A stretch of DNA of 64,000 nt from Nannocystis exedens (GCA_945861885.1 CAMAVR010000008.1:22994-86993), one strand, 5' to 3'; numbered from the stretch's first letter, positions 10,458 to 19,303 are shown. Notes: generated by a model from the letters alone, not told the origin. Translations and numbers: made by a program.

Positions 10458-11486
10458 TTATTTGGCAAGCGGAGCTATCTTGGTCGCTTCGAGCGCTTTG
10501 CAAACGGCATCGGTGAACTGCGTGGTTGTCGCGGTGCCGCCAAGGTCGGCGGTGCGGACAGACCCCTGCTGGTAAACGTGGGTGACGGCGCGAGTGATCG
10601 CGTCGGCTGCATCAGTTTCGCCGAGGTGGTGAAGCATCATCACGCCGCTCTGAATGAGCGCGGTCGGGTTGGCGATTCCGCGGCCGGCGATGTCTGGCGC
10701 GCTCCCATGAACCGCCTCAAAAACAGCCTCCTTTTTGCCGATATTTGCCCCGGGAACGATGCCGAGGCCGCCGACGAGACCCGCGCCAAGATCGCTCAAA
10801 ATATCGCCGTACAAGTTCTGCGTGACGATGACGTCGAGCTTGTTCGCGTTCTTCACCATTTGCATGGCGCAGGCATCGACGATGATTTCAGCCGCTTCGA
10901 TGGCCGGATATTTCGCCGAAACGCGCCGAAAGCACTCAAGAAAAAGCCCGTCGGTGAGCTTCATGATATTCGCTTTGTGCACGACGGTAACGCGCTTGCG
11001 GTTTTGCTGCTGGGCGTACTCAAACGCATATTCACAGACGCGCGTGCTGCAGCGATCGGTGATGAGCTTGACCCCCTGGGCGACGCCCGGCATCATCATC
11101 AGCTCGAGGCCCGCATACAAGTCCTCAGTGTTTTCACGGACAATATGAAAGTCCGTCCCCTCGAAGCGCGGCTCGACGCCCGGCAAGCTCCGAACTGGGC
11201 GCACGTTGGCGTAGAGGTCGAGCTCTTGCCGCAATGTCACATTGACCGACTTAAAGCCTTTGCCGATCGGCGTGCCGATTGGGCCTTTGAGCGCGACTTT
11301 GTTTCGTCGTATCGATTCGAGAACTTCGGGCGGAAGCGTCATTCCGCGCTTTTCGGCTACCGCAGCGCCGGCTTCGTGAACTTCCCACTTAACGGGGACG
11401 TCGGCGGCTTCGATGACACGCTTTGTCGCTTCGCAAACTTCGGGGCCGATCCCATCGCCGGGAATGAGCGTGATTGTGTACGTCAT
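10458..11486 (-). CDS. NAD-type isocitrate dehydrogenase (isocitrate/isopropylmalate dehydrogenase family)
   Basis: The 342-aa protein belongs to the beta-decarboxylating dehydrogenases: IPGDGIGPEV at the N-terminus, GKGFKSVNVTLRQELDLYAN around the substrate-binding Ser, and the NAD-site region GSAPDIAGRGIANPTA. The Ser-x-Asn and RENTEDLYAG pattern fits isocitrate dehydrogenase of the short NAD-linked (IDH3-like) class better than isopropylmalate dehydrogenase (no leuB-type substrate segment and no leu genes nearby). It would convert isocitrate to 2-oxoglutarate in the TCA cycle. I chose the ATG at 11486; an in-frame extension to 11522 adds 12 unconserved residues. It is divergent from the hydrolase gene at 11538, with only 51 bases between. 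Homoisocitrate dehydrogenase is the main alternative. Confidence 0.85.
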   Translation of the reverse strand: MTYTITLIPGDGIGPEVCEATKRVIEAADVPVKWEVHEAGAAVAEKRGMTLPPEVLESIRRNKVALKGPIGTPIGKGFKSVNVTLRQELDLYANVRPVRSLPGVEPRFEGTDFHIVRENTEDLYAGLELMMMPGVAQGVKLITDRCSTRVCEYAFEYAQQQNRKRVTVVHKANIMKLTDGLFLECFRRVSAKYPAIEAAEIIVDACAMQMVKNANKLDVIVTQNLYGDILSDLGAGLVGGLGIVPGANIGKKEAVFEAVHGSAPDIAGRGIANPTALIQSGVMMLHHLGETDAADAITRAVTHVYQQGSVRTADLGGTATTTQFTDAVCKALEATKIAPLAK

Positions 11487-11537
11487 TGCGCATAAAGATA
11501 CGGCACACTGGCCGCCGCGCACGTACCCATATTCAAC

Positions 11538-12437
11538 ATGTCGATGATTCTAACTTCCAAACAGATGCGCGAGCATCGCATTCGAGCGAACGGGCTCAAT
11601 CATAACGTGCTCGAATGGCCCGCCGAAGGGGGGGGCGACCCGGTCGGCACGGTGCTTCTGCTGCATGGCTACATGGACGCGGGGGCGACATGGGACTTCG
11701 TCACACCGCACCTGACAGCGGCGAATTTTCGCGTATTTGCGCCCGATTTGCGCGGTTTTGGCGATACCGATCGCATCCCGGCGGGCGGCTACTATCACTT
11801 CCCCGACTACATCGCCGACGTGGCTGAGCTTATCGATGCGCTCTCGCTGCCGACACCGCTCTACCTGGTCGGACACTCGATGGGAGGGGTGATCGCCACG
11901 ATGTTCACCGGAGCGTTTCCCGCTGCTGTCGCGAAACTGGCTCTGCTCGAGGGGTCAGGGCCGCCGGGGAGCACGTTCGATACCGTCCCCGACCGGATGC
12001 GAACGTGGATCGACAACCTGCGCGCCACACGCCAGCGAAACGAAGCGCCGCGAAACACGAACAGCGAAAGCCACGCGCTTAGGCGGCTCTACATGAACCA
12101 CCCCCTGATATCACACCAAGTACTGAAAACGCGCCTACCGCACCTGGTAAAGCATTTGAGCGACGGGACGGTCGAGTGGAAGTTCGATCCGCTCCACAAG
12201 ACCACGGCGCCGATACCGTTTTATTCGGCGAGCTACGTTGCATTCGCAGAACGAGTCGCCTGCCCGGTGTTGGCCATCGGAGGCGGTCCCACCGGGTGGC
12301 GCGCCGAGGATGAAGCAGCACGACTGGCAGCGTTTAAGCATCTCACCGAGGCGAGCATCGAAAGCGCAGGGCACATGATGCACTGGACCGAACCAGCCGA
12401 AGTAGGGCGACTGATCGTCAATTTTTTCCGGCGATAA
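11538..12437 (+). CDS. Alpha/beta-hydrolase-fold protein
   Basis: The 299-aa single-domain protein has the oxyanion-hole motif LLHGYMD, the DLRGFGDTD turn and the nucleophile elbow GHSMGG near residue 112. A late Asp/Glu and the His in AGHMMHW near the C-terminus can complete the triad. The overall pattern is like serine-hydrolase-like (SERHL) and epoxide-hydrolase relatives, so it probably hydrolyses an ester or epoxide in the cytosol; no signal peptide is visible. The ATG at 11538 is followed closely by other in-frame ATGs, so the exact start is uncertain. Its 3' end overlaps the end of the convergent flippase gene by 20 bases. Confidence 0.85.
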   Translation: MSMILTSKQMREHRIRANGLNHNVLEWPAEGGGDPVGTVLLLHGYMDAGATWDFVTPHLTAANFRVFAPDLRGFGDTDRIPAGGYYHFPDYIADVAELIDALSLPTPLYLVGHSMGGVIATMFTGAFPAAVAKLALLEGSGPPGSTFDTVPDRMRTWIDNLRATRQRNEAPRNTNSESHALRRLYMNHPLISHQVLKTRLPHLVKHLSDGTVEWKFDPLHKTTAPIPFYSASYVAFAERVACPVLAIGGGPTGWRAEDEAARLAAFKHLTEASIESAGHMMHWTEPAEVGRLIVNFFRR

Positions 12438-14034
12438 AGTCGCTCTTCAATTCGCCTAATATAGCCAATATCGCCGCGTAGAGGAGCGCTAGGCCAAGCG
12501 CTACGAATGGCGTTGCTAGGCGCCCCCATTCGGGAACCTTTGAGCCAACGAACGCTACGATGATGGCGGCTACCAATACGCGAAGAACGGTTCGCCATGC
12601 GATGAAGCCGCCTGCCACTTTGTTTACCGTTGCCGCAGCCATGATTACACCCGCCGTCATCGCCACAACGACGACCACCGCGGTTGCCATCAGCTGCTTT
12701 TGACCGAACGCTTCGCCTGGAACTACCCAGCCGCAGCCGATCACCGTCGCGACAAGGACGATCGCGCTTAGCGCCGCGGACAGTCGCGCGCGCCCGAGGC
12801 CGGTGAGCACTACCGCTGCAAGGCTGAAAAGCGCGAATGCGCCTTGGCCGACGCACAGAACGCGCAATATCGATGCTCCGCGATCGGCGATGGGCGAGCC
12901 GTACGCAAACGTAATGAGCGGATGGGGCATCGCGACCATCACCGCTACAAAGAGCCCGCACGCGACTGCAGCAATCCTCGCGCCTCGCGTCACAACCGCG
13001 GTGACATCGGGCAGATTTCCGGTCGTCTGAGCCCGCGCGACGACGGGGAAGAGCACTTGGTTGATGCTCATCAGAATTTGATACGGGAGAAAGGCGAAGA
13101 GTTGGGACGCTTTGTAAACGCCGACCCATTCGTCGGCTGAGGCGATCGTTAGCGATTCGGGAACCGCTTCCGATAGAAAGCGACCGAGTAGCCACGCGTC
13201 GACTTGCATGAGGAGGGCGGCAAACAGCTGCGTTGCGGCCATTGGGGCAATTGCGAGGAGGTAGGCGCGAGTCCAGCCTGTTGGGGTGACCTGCCGCGCA
13301 CGCGCACGCGCACGATCACGTGAACGATCACGTGATCGTGAACGATCGTGATCGTGAGACGTGATCGTGATCGTGCGCGTGCGCGTGCGCGTGCGCGAAC
13401 CCAAGAACGCCCTAAAAACCCAATAAACAGCCACCGGCAACACACAAACCGCCGCCACCACCGCCCCAACAGAAGCCCCCAGCACCCCGCGATCCCAGGC
13501 ATGCATGGCAAGAGCGCCAATCCCAACGATCGTAAAAACCCGAAGCGCCGCCGTCAGAGCATCGAGCCCCGCTTGCTTCGAAAAAAGCCCCTTGCCGTTG
13601 AGTGCGCCGACCAGAGGAGCATAGATCCCGTAGATGAGAGTCACCCCCGCCATGACGACAAGCGGGGTCTTGATGTGCGGCGCAAACTCGAAGGCAGCAA
13701 GCGCCGGAGCCGCCGCTGCAAAGCACCCCGCGAGCAACACCGCGATCACGATGTGCACCCGCATCGCCGCGCGAATGGTTGCCGTTTCATCCGCGCTCGT
13801 CGCTACGGCGCGACTCATCGACTGAATCGACGTCCCCACAACGACGTTGTTGATGATCGCCGCTTTCCCCATCACGCGAGAAAATGCGCCAAATCCTGCG
13901 AGCCCGATGGCGTGTGGCAGGAGCACTTGCTGCGCAAGCCCCGCGAAGATGAAAAATATTTTCGCTCCGAGGATCGCAAGGCCGCCGCGACGTAACGTTG
14001 CGACCGGCCCACCTTTGGACTCGGGCGCCCCCAT
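12418..14034 (-). CDS. Polysaccharide/lipid flippase of the MVF/Wzx type with an in-frame palindromic insertion
   Basis: The 538-aa integral membrane protein has about 14 hydrophobic segments in two lobes and the N-terminal pattern of polysaccharide-biosynthesis exporters (GGLAILGAKIFFIFAGLAQQ, LPHAIGLAGFGAFSRV). It probably flips a lipid-linked sugar or lipid across the inner membrane. The start at 14034 overlaps the stop of the upstream MATE gene as ATGA, which indicates translational coupling; an upstream in-frame ATG at 14112 lies inside that gene. Residues ~211-247 are an Arg/Asp/Thr low-complexity stretch (SRTRTRTRTITITS, then a long RARARARQ end) encoded by an inverted-repeat DNA element. 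This lies in the linker between the two lobes, after TM6. Confidence 0.82.
   Translation of the reverse strand: MGAPESKGGPVATLRRGGLAILGAKIFFIFAGLAQQVLLPHAIGLAGFGAFSRVMGKAAIINNVVVGTSIQSMSRAVATSADETATIRAAMRVHIVIAVLLAGCFAAAAPALAAFEFAPHIKTPLVVMAGVTLIYGIYAPLVGALNGKGLFSKQAGLDALTAALRVFTIVGIGALAMHAWDRGVLGASVGAVVAAVCVLPVAVYWVFRAFLGSRTRTRTRTITITSHDHDRSRSRDRSRDRARARARQVTPTGWTRAYLLAIAPMAATQLFAALLMQVDAWLLGRFLSEAVPESLTIASADEWVGVYKASQLFAFLPYQILMSINQVLFPVVARAQTTGNLPDVTAVVTRGARIAAVACGLFVAVMVAMPHPLITFAYGSPIADRGASILRVLCVGQGAFALFSLAAVVLTGLGRARLSAALSAIVLVATVIGCGWVVPGEAFGQKQLMATAVVVVVAMTAGVIMAAATVNKVAGGFIAWRTVLRVLVAAIIVAFVGSKVPEWGRLATPFVALGLALLYAAILAILGELKSDFIAGKN
13295..13402. repeat. In-frame GC-rich inverted repeat inside the flippase gene
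   Basis: About 108 bases made of alternating CGCGCACG units at one end and GTGCGCGTGCGC units at the other, with GATCRTG-type units between. The outer ~26 bases on the left are nearly the reverse complement of the right end. The centre holds a perfect 16-base palindrome (ACGATCACGTGATCGT, 13324-13339). The length is a multiple of three and leaves the flippase reading frame open. Confidence 0.85.
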
Positions 14035-15473
14035 CACAGCACGATGTGCTTCCACGCCCCTTGCCGAAACTTTGCCGTCATTGTCACTGCGGCCAGAACA
14101 AAGTAGACGCACGCAGCCGCGAAAACGCCGACAAGACCGAACTCCATCACCACGCCAAACAGATAGGCGAGGGGGAGTAGAACGCCGAAAATTAGAACGA
14201 GCTGCGCGAGCGCGACAAACTTGGTGTTGCCCGCGCCAAAGAGCGCTTCACTCAAAATCATCGCGACGGCGATGATCGGCGTTGCCGCCGCGATCATTCG
14301 TAGCGGGACAAGCACCGCCGCCTGAACCGGCTCCGACTGCGAGAAAAAGTCGATGATCGGCTTCGTGAAGAGCACCCCTTCGCAGAGCGCTACGACGCCA
14401 AAAATCATCACGCCGAGGCGCACGCTTGCCCAGCCAAACTTCTCGGCGCGATCGAACGCTTTTGCTCCGAGTGATTGGGCTACCAGAGTCGCCGTCGCCG
14501 TCCCGAATGCGATGCACGCCGTGAACGTCAACTTCAACACCGCGACGATGTTTGTTGTTGCCGCGCCGTTGACCGCTTCGAGATGACCGCAGACGCTCTC
14601 GACCATCGACGAGACGGCGCTCTTGGCGCTTAGCGCATCGAGCTCGCCTACAATGGCTGAAAACAGCCCAAATCCGAGCATCATCGTCGTCGTTGCAATC
14701 GCCGCCGGCACCGACAACTTCAAAAGGTTAAGCATCAGCGATGCCGATACGCTCTTGACCTGCATCGGCCTAAACTCGCGTTGCGCGCCGGCGGTGAAAA
14801 GAAGCATGATCGCGAGGCCGATCCAGGTCGAAAGAAAGGCGCTGAGACCCGCCCCTTCTGCCCCCATTCGCGGCGCGCCCCAATTGCCGTAGATAAACAT
14901 CCAGCAAAAAAGGACGTTGAACGCGTTCATGACCAACGCCGACCACAAGTGAACGTGCGTCCGACCGATCCCGTCGAAAAACGCTTTGATCCCCATTGTC
15001 ATCGCCATCGAAATGACGCCGAGCAGCCGCCATTGAGAATACGTCAGGGCAATCTCGCGCACTTCAGGGATGCGGATCATCACCGACAACAGTGGTCTCA
15101 ACGCGAGAAGGCCGATTACGGTTAATAGCGCGCCCGCGATGAGCGAAAAGGCGATCGAATTCGCGAGAACGGCTCCCGCTGCCTTCCGCTCACCTTCCGC
15201 GTAACGACGCGCTGTGAGCGCCTGTGTCCCCACGCTGATAGCGCTTAGAGACCCGCCAAAAAGCCATACGATGATGAGCGATGGGAGGAGCGCGGCCTGC
15301 GCATTTGAAGCCTCAGGGCACGGAAGGCGCCCGAAAAAAATGACATCGATCTCGTTAACGGCGCTTTGCGAAAGCATCGCGATAACCGTTGGGAGAGCGA
15401 GACGAAAGATCGTCGAATAGTTTACCGGCCTATTTCCCGGCGTTGAGTGAGGTGACTGGGCAATCGCTCCCAT
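14034..15473 (-). CDS. MATE-family efflux transporter
   Basis: The 479-aa, 12-helix protein has the MATE layout: an N-terminal LALPTVIAMLSQSAVNEIDVIFFG and the conserved region around GGSLSAISVGTQALTARRYAEG, with the same pattern recurring in the second half (GTATATLVAQSLGA). MATE proteins export drugs or metabolites using Na+ or H+ gradients. Its stop overlaps the start of the flippase gene (ATGA at 14031-14034 on the minus strand), so the two transporters are made together. The start at 15473 faces the Pal-like gene, with a shared intergenic region of about 95 bases. The substrate is unknown. Confidence 0.9.
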   Translation of the reverse strand: MGAIAQSPHSTPGNRPVNYSTIFRLALPTVIAMLSQSAVNEIDVIFFGRLPCPEASNAQAALLPSLIIVWLFGGSLSAISVGTQALTARRYAEGERKAAGAVLANSIAFSLIAGALLTVIGLLALRPLLSVMIRIPEVREIALTYSQWRLLGVISMAMTMGIKAFFDGIGRTHVHLWSALVMNAFNVLFCWMFIYGNWGAPRMGAEGAGLSAFLSTWIGLAIMLLFTAGAQREFRPMQVKSVSASLMLNLLKLSVPAAIATTTMMLGFGLFSAIVGELDALSAKSAVSSMVESVCGHLEAVNGAATTNIVAVLKLTFTACIAFGTATATLVAQSLGAKAFDRAEKFGWASVRLGVMIFGVVALCEGVLFTKPIIDFFSQSEPVQAAVLVPLRMIAAATPIIAVAMILSEALFGAGNTKFVALAQLVLIFGVLLPLAYLFGVVMEFGLVGVFAAACVYFVLAAVTMTAKFRQGAWKHIVL

Positions 15474-15532
15474 GTGTTCTGTCGCTTATGTCATGCCGCA
15501 GGCAGGTTCGCCCACCGTTTTTGATTAACCTT

Positions 15533-15562
15533 TTTACAAGCGGGACCGGTTTCTCCTAATCT
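15533..15562 (+). promoter_or_regulatory. Possible sigma-70 promoter for the Pal-like lipoprotein gene
   Basis: TTTACA at 15533-15538 and TAATCT at 15557-15562 are spaced by 18 bases, just before the ATG codons at 15569 and 15581. The match is partial, and the leader would be very short for the first ATG. Confidence 0.25.
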
Positions 15563-15568
15563 GCGCCT

Positions 15569-16306
15569 ATGATGCTACACATGAAAAACGGTATTATCTA
15601 TGGGGCGTTGGTAGTTGGCATTGCGGCTGTACTCGGGTTTGGCTGCAATAAAGCAAAATATCCGAGCTGCGATCACGACGATCAGTGCAACGCCGATGGC
15701 CATAAAGGCGTCTGCGTAAACCACAATTGCGTTCAATGCCGTGATGATGCCGCATGCGCTCCCGGCCAGCTTTGCCAAGCCGGCGCGTGCGAAGCGATCC
15801 CAGGCTACTGCGATAGTTCGCAGCCCTGCCCCGAAGGCTCAGAATGCGACGCCTCAAATCGCTGCCACGTAAAAGCAGCACCGGCGCCGGCGACAGAATG
15901 CGACGATTCGCGCCCATGTGGGACGGGGCAACAGTGCCAAAACGGCCACTGCGCATCAAACGAGGTGGGCGAATGCGCGCAATTCGCGGCGCCGCACTTC
16001 GATTTCGACTCGACGACGATTCGAAGCGACGGGCGCACTGTCCTCGAAACGGTGGCAAAGTGTATCGCTTCGGGCCAAATTCAGACGCCCAACATCCTGT
16101 TGACAGGCCACTGCGACCCACGCGGCGAAGCCGAATACAACATGACGCTTGGGGCGCTGCGCGCGCAGTCGGTAAAGGCTTTCCTGGTCGGGCTCGGCGT
16201 AACTGCTAACGTTTTGCACACCTCGTCGCGCGGCAAGCTCGACGCCACGGGGACGACCGAAGAGTCGTGGGCCCAAGACCGCCGCGTCGACATTGAAGTG
16301 AGATGA
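15569..16306 (+). CDS. Pal-like peptidoglycan-associated lipoprotein with Cys-rich N-terminal region
   Basis: The N-terminus is a lipoprotein signal ending in VLGFGC. It is followed by ~110 residues with regularly spaced Cys pairs (CDHDDQCNADG, CVQCRDDAACAPGQLC, CDSSQPCPEGSEC, CDDSRPCGTGQQC) that look like small disulfide knots. Residues ~140-245 are an OmpA/Pal peptidoglycan-binding domain (FDFDSTTI, LLTGHCDPRGEAEYN, RRVDIEV). It would tether the outer membrane to peptidoglycan. The CpoB/YbgF-like gene follows after 27 bases, matching the pal-cpoB end of tol-pal operons, but tolQRAB are absent. The Cys-rich insert is not part of standard Pal. An ATG at 15581 is an equally good start. Confidence 0.85.
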   Translation: MMLHMKNGIIYGALVVGIAAVLGFGCNKAKYPSCDHDDQCNADGHKGVCVNHNCVQCRDDAACAPGQLCQAGACEAIPGYCDSSQPCPEGSECDASNRCHVKAAPAPATECDDSRPCGTGQQCQNGHCASNEVGECAQFAAPHFDFDSTTIRSDGRTVLETVAKCIASGQIQTPNILLTGHCDPRGEAEYNMTLGALRAQSVKAFLVGLGVTANVLHTSSRGKLDATGTTEESWAQDRRVDIEVR

Positions 16307-16333
16307 AGTGAGCACTGAGGCGCGAGAGCTATA

Positions 16334-17296
16334 ATGCGTATATTTTCAATCGTTGGAGCTGTCGCGCTCGCGCCTCTGCTGTGTCAGTGCGGCGTGCTCG
16401 TGATGCAAAAAGATTTTGATGCGCTAGCGCAAGAGCAAGAAGCGCTTCAAAAATCGGTAACCGATCGCGACGCTGAAATAAAAGCGATTCGTGCCGAGCT
16501 GAACACGACGCGAGAGCGGCTCGAAAATGCGCTCAGAGCGAATGCCGACGCAAGCTCCGACTTTTTGTCGGAAAAAGCGCGTATTCAAGAGATCAACGGC
16601 CGTCTCGACGAGACGACCCAACAGCTCGATGACATTCGCAAAGAAATCGCTTCGTCGCGAGCCGCTGCTGTCGAAGCGCCTGCAGAAACGGCACCCGCCG
16701 ATCCACAAGTTGCGGCGGCGCCAAAAGTCGAGGCGGCCCCCGCAGTTGAAGCCGCACCAAAACGAGCGACGGTCGATTTGCGAGCGGCCGAAGCACCCCA
16801 AACGCAACCCGCTCAACCGGCACGCACCGCGACGCTCGAAGCGGCACCTCAAACGCAGCCGGCCCCAAAACCGGCCGCAGCCCCGGCTTTTCCGGCCGAT
16901 CGCAACGGGCATTTTTTAGCGCTGCGAAGCGCATTCGAAAAGCACGACGTCGCGGCTGTTCGCACTCTCGGTCACAAATTTCTTGAGCGATTTGCGAGCG
17001 ACGATCGCGGCGACGAAGTGCTCTACATGCTTGGCGATACCGAGTTAAAGGAGCAGCAGCCAGCCGTCGCGCTCGGGTCGTTTAATCGCCTTTTGAAGCA
17101 GTATCCGAGCTCCAAATTTCTCGATAGAGCGCTTTACGACATGGGCGAGGCGTATTTAGCGCTTCACGACTGCGCCAATGCGAAGACGGCTTTTTCAGCC
17201 TCAGCGCAACGAAGCGCGAAAAAATCAGGTTCGCCCGCCCACGAAAAGCTGACGCTTATTCAAAAAAACGCGCCAGGCTTTTGTTCAAAAAAGTAG
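16334..17296 (+). CDS. CpoB/YbgF-like Tol-Pal-associated lipoprotein
   Basis: The 320-aa protein starts with a signal ending in PLLCQC, a lipobox-like motif. Residues ~25-115 form a coiled coil (heptads rich in E, Q and L), ~115-190 are an Ala/Pro/Glu linker with repeats of EAAP and QTQPA, and ~195-320 carry TPR-like helices (YMLGDTELKEQQPAVALGSFNRLLKQYP, then FLDRALYDMGEAYLAL split over two repeats). This is the layout of CpoB, which coordinates peptidoglycan synthesis with outer-membrane constriction. Lipidation would be unusual, as E. coli CpoB is soluble. It is cotranscribed with the Pal-like gene and overlaps the end of the convergent kinase gene by 41 bases. Confidence 0.82.
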   Translation: MRIFSIVGAVALAPLLCQCGVLVMQKDFDALAQEQEALQKSVTDRDAEIKAIRAELNTTRERLENALRANADASSDFLSEKARIQEINGRLDETTQQLDDIRKEIASSRAAAVEAPAETAPADPQVAAAPKVEAAPAVEAAPKRATVDLRAAEAPQTQPAQPARTATLEAAPQTQPAPKPAAAPAFPADRNGHFLALRSAFEKHDVAAVRTLGHKFLERFASDDRGDEVLYMLGDTELKEQQPAVALGSFNRLLKQYPSSKFLDRALYDMGEAYLALHDCANAKTAFSASAQRSAKKSGSPAHEKLTLIQKNAPGFCSKK

Positions 17297-19265
17297 CGCC
17301 GATGCGCCCCGTTCGCGGGGCGCCAGACGCCGCCAAAATGCGGCGAAGTGCACTGCTGACTTCGCGCCCCGATTGGACTCGCTGTTCTGGCGCTTTGTCG
17401 ATCAATTGGGTAACCAGCGCCTCAAACTCCACCGGCACTTCACGCGCCCTGCGAAATGCGCGCATGCGCGGCGGCGCTTCGTTGCGCTGACGATTGAGAA
17501 GTTCGACACTCGAACGCCCTGCAAATGCTCGCGAACCGGTGACCATTTCGAAGAGGACGCATCCGAGCGCGTAGAGATCGCAGCGATGGTCGACCGCGCC
17601 GCCGGTTGCCTGTTCTGGCGCCATGTAGCCCGGCGTCCCGAAGACGACGAAGCCGGCGTCACTCGCCCGGTCATCAGCGCTATCCCGCTCTGCGGTAGCG
17701 CCAAAGTCGACAACTTTCAGCGAGCCGTCGGCAAGAATCACGATGTTTGCTGGCTTAATGTCGCCATGCAAGACGCCCGCTGCGTGCGCTGCATCGAGCG
17801 CGTCAGCAAGCTCGATGCCGAAACGCATTGCAACGTGCCACTCGAGCGAGCCGACCCGCTGAAGTCGCGCTTCAAGCGTTTCGCCTCGCAAAAGCTCCAT
17901 GGCGACAAAAAGGCGGCCGTCACGCAGCCTGCCAAAATCGCAAATCTCGACGATGTGCGGATGCGACAGCTCCGCGAGTGCACGAACGTCGCGCCGAAGA
18001 TGCTCGGTCACCCTCGGCGATTCAGAGAGGGGGAGAGTGAGCACTTTGAGCGCAAAACGTCGCCCGAGCTCCGTATGCTCCACTTCAAAAACACGGCTTG
18101 TTCCCCCTTCTGCGAGCGTGCGAACAAGAATGTATGGCGTGCGCTCGAACGCATTCGCTTCGCCCGCTTGGCGGGGCACGCCGCGATGCGATGTGGATGG
18201 CGTGGGCGCTCTCTCGCGCGCTGCGTTTGCGAGACGAAAAAATTCGGCGCGCGATTGATCAGGTTCGCCTGGCCACAACGAGTGCATCGCTGCGGCGAGA
18301 CGGGCGCGTGCATTGCGCTGCCCCCCGCGCCCAAGCGGCGCCATAGCGAGAAGGTCGGCGAGATCGGCTGCCGCGAGCAGACCGGTTTCGTAGCGCGCGT
18401 CGAGGTCGGGGTGCGCGAGTTTACCGAGAACGGCGTCGAGGAGCGGGGGAGCTCCGATTTCGCGCGCGATCGCCGGCAAAACAAGATCGCCCGCGGCGAC
18501 TTTTGCCAGATGTTCTTGCGGGTCGCCTACGACCATTCTCCTGCCGGCGCAGAGCTCCCACAAAATGACGCCGAGCGCGTACAGATCGACCCGGCCGTCC
18601 CCCTGCTGCTGCCTTGCCACTTCAGGGGCGACGTAGCCCGGTTTTGCGAACACAACGCCGGCCACGGTGTGACAGCGGCGATTTTCTGCCTGCGCGGTGC
18701 CGAAGTCGATCAGCTTGACCGCCCCCGAATGGCTGACCATCACGTTTTGCGGACTTAGATCGCGATGCACGATCCCAAGCGGGGCGCCGTCGCAGCTCGT
18801 CCGCGCATGCACATGCCCAAGCGCCTGTGCGACTTCGAGGCCGATAGCGACCCCTTCGGGCCAACCGACGCGCGCGCCCACTTGATGCGACCGTCGCCGC
18901 ACGTCGGTTAGCGAGCCACCGGCGATGTACTCGAAGACGGTGTACGGAGCGGCGCCGCCGCTATCACCCTGCTCAAACGCCGCTTCAAAAAGTTGGACGA
19001 CGCCTGGGTGGTCGAGCTGCGCGTGAACGCGCGCTTCATCGAGAAAACGCGCCAAAAAGGAGGCATCATCGGCGTGATCGCCGCGCACCGTTTTGACGAC
19101 ACATGGGCGCTCGGCACCCTCAATCCCGGTGGTCGATGCGAGGTACACGTCTCCCATTCCACCGCGGGCGATCCGCTTTAAAAGCATGTAGCGCGCGAAC
19201 TGCCGCGGAAGTTGCGGCTCGCTCGAGCTGATTTTTATCGCGCTACTACTCACCCCTTCAACCAT
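17256..19265 (-). CDS. Ser/Thr protein kinase with two tandem kinase domains
   Basis: The 669-aa protein contains two complete Hanks-type kinase domains. Domain 1 (about residues 24-300) has the Gly-loop RIARGGMGDVY, the Lys in CVVKTVRG, the catalytic loop HRDLSPQN near 168 and IDFGTAQ. Domain 2 (about 378-650) has LAEGGTSRVFEVEH, FALKVLT, the catalytic loop HGDIKPAN near 503 and VDFGATA. Domain 2 has HGD in place of HRD, so it is a non-RD kinase, but both domains keep the catalytic Asp, the Asn and the DFG. No transmembrane segment or sensor domain is evident, so it is probably cytosolic. Such kinases are numerous in myxobacteria and control development and stress. Two domains in one chain are unusual. 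Confidence 0.93.
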   Translation of the reverse strand: MVEGVSSSAIKISSSEPQLPRQFARYMLLKRIARGGMGDVYLASTTGIEGAERPCVVKTVRGDHADDASFLARFLDEARVHAQLDHPGVVQLFEAAFEQGDSGGAAPYTVFEYIAGGSLTDVRRRSHQVGARVGWPEGVAIGLEVAQALGHVHARTSCDGAPLGIVHRDLSPQNVMVSHSGAVKLIDFGTAQAENRRCHTVAGVVFAKPGYVAPEVARQQQGDGRVDLYALGVILWELCAGRRMVVGDPQEHLAKVAAGDLVLPAIAREIGAPPLLDAVLGKLAHPDLDARYETGLLAAADLADLLAMAPLGRGGQRNARARLAAAMHSLWPGEPDQSRAEFFRLANAARERAPTPSTSHRGVPRQAGEANAFERTPYILVRTLAEGGTSRVFEVEHTELGRRFALKVLTLPLSESPRVTEHLRRDVRALAELSHPHIVEICDFGRLRDGRLFVAMELLRGETLEARLQRVGSLEWHVAMRFGIELADALDAAHAAGVLHGDIKPANIVILADGSLKVVDFGATAERDSADDRASDAGFVVFGTPGYMAPEQATGGAVDHRCDLYALGCVLFEMVTGSRAFAGRSSVELLNRQRNEAPPRMRAFRRAREVPVEFEALVTQLIDKAPEQRVQSGREVSSALRRILAASGAPRTGRIGATFLNKSLARFFE

Positions 19266-19303
19266 CGCCAGGGGCGGTAGTACAGAAATGGGCGCTGGGC
19301 CAA

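Noticed and set aside
17373-18758. 461-codon plus-strand frame opposite the kinase gene
   Set aside because: The kinase motifs on the other strand are unmistakable, and this frame has only random-looking, Arg- and Cys-rich content.
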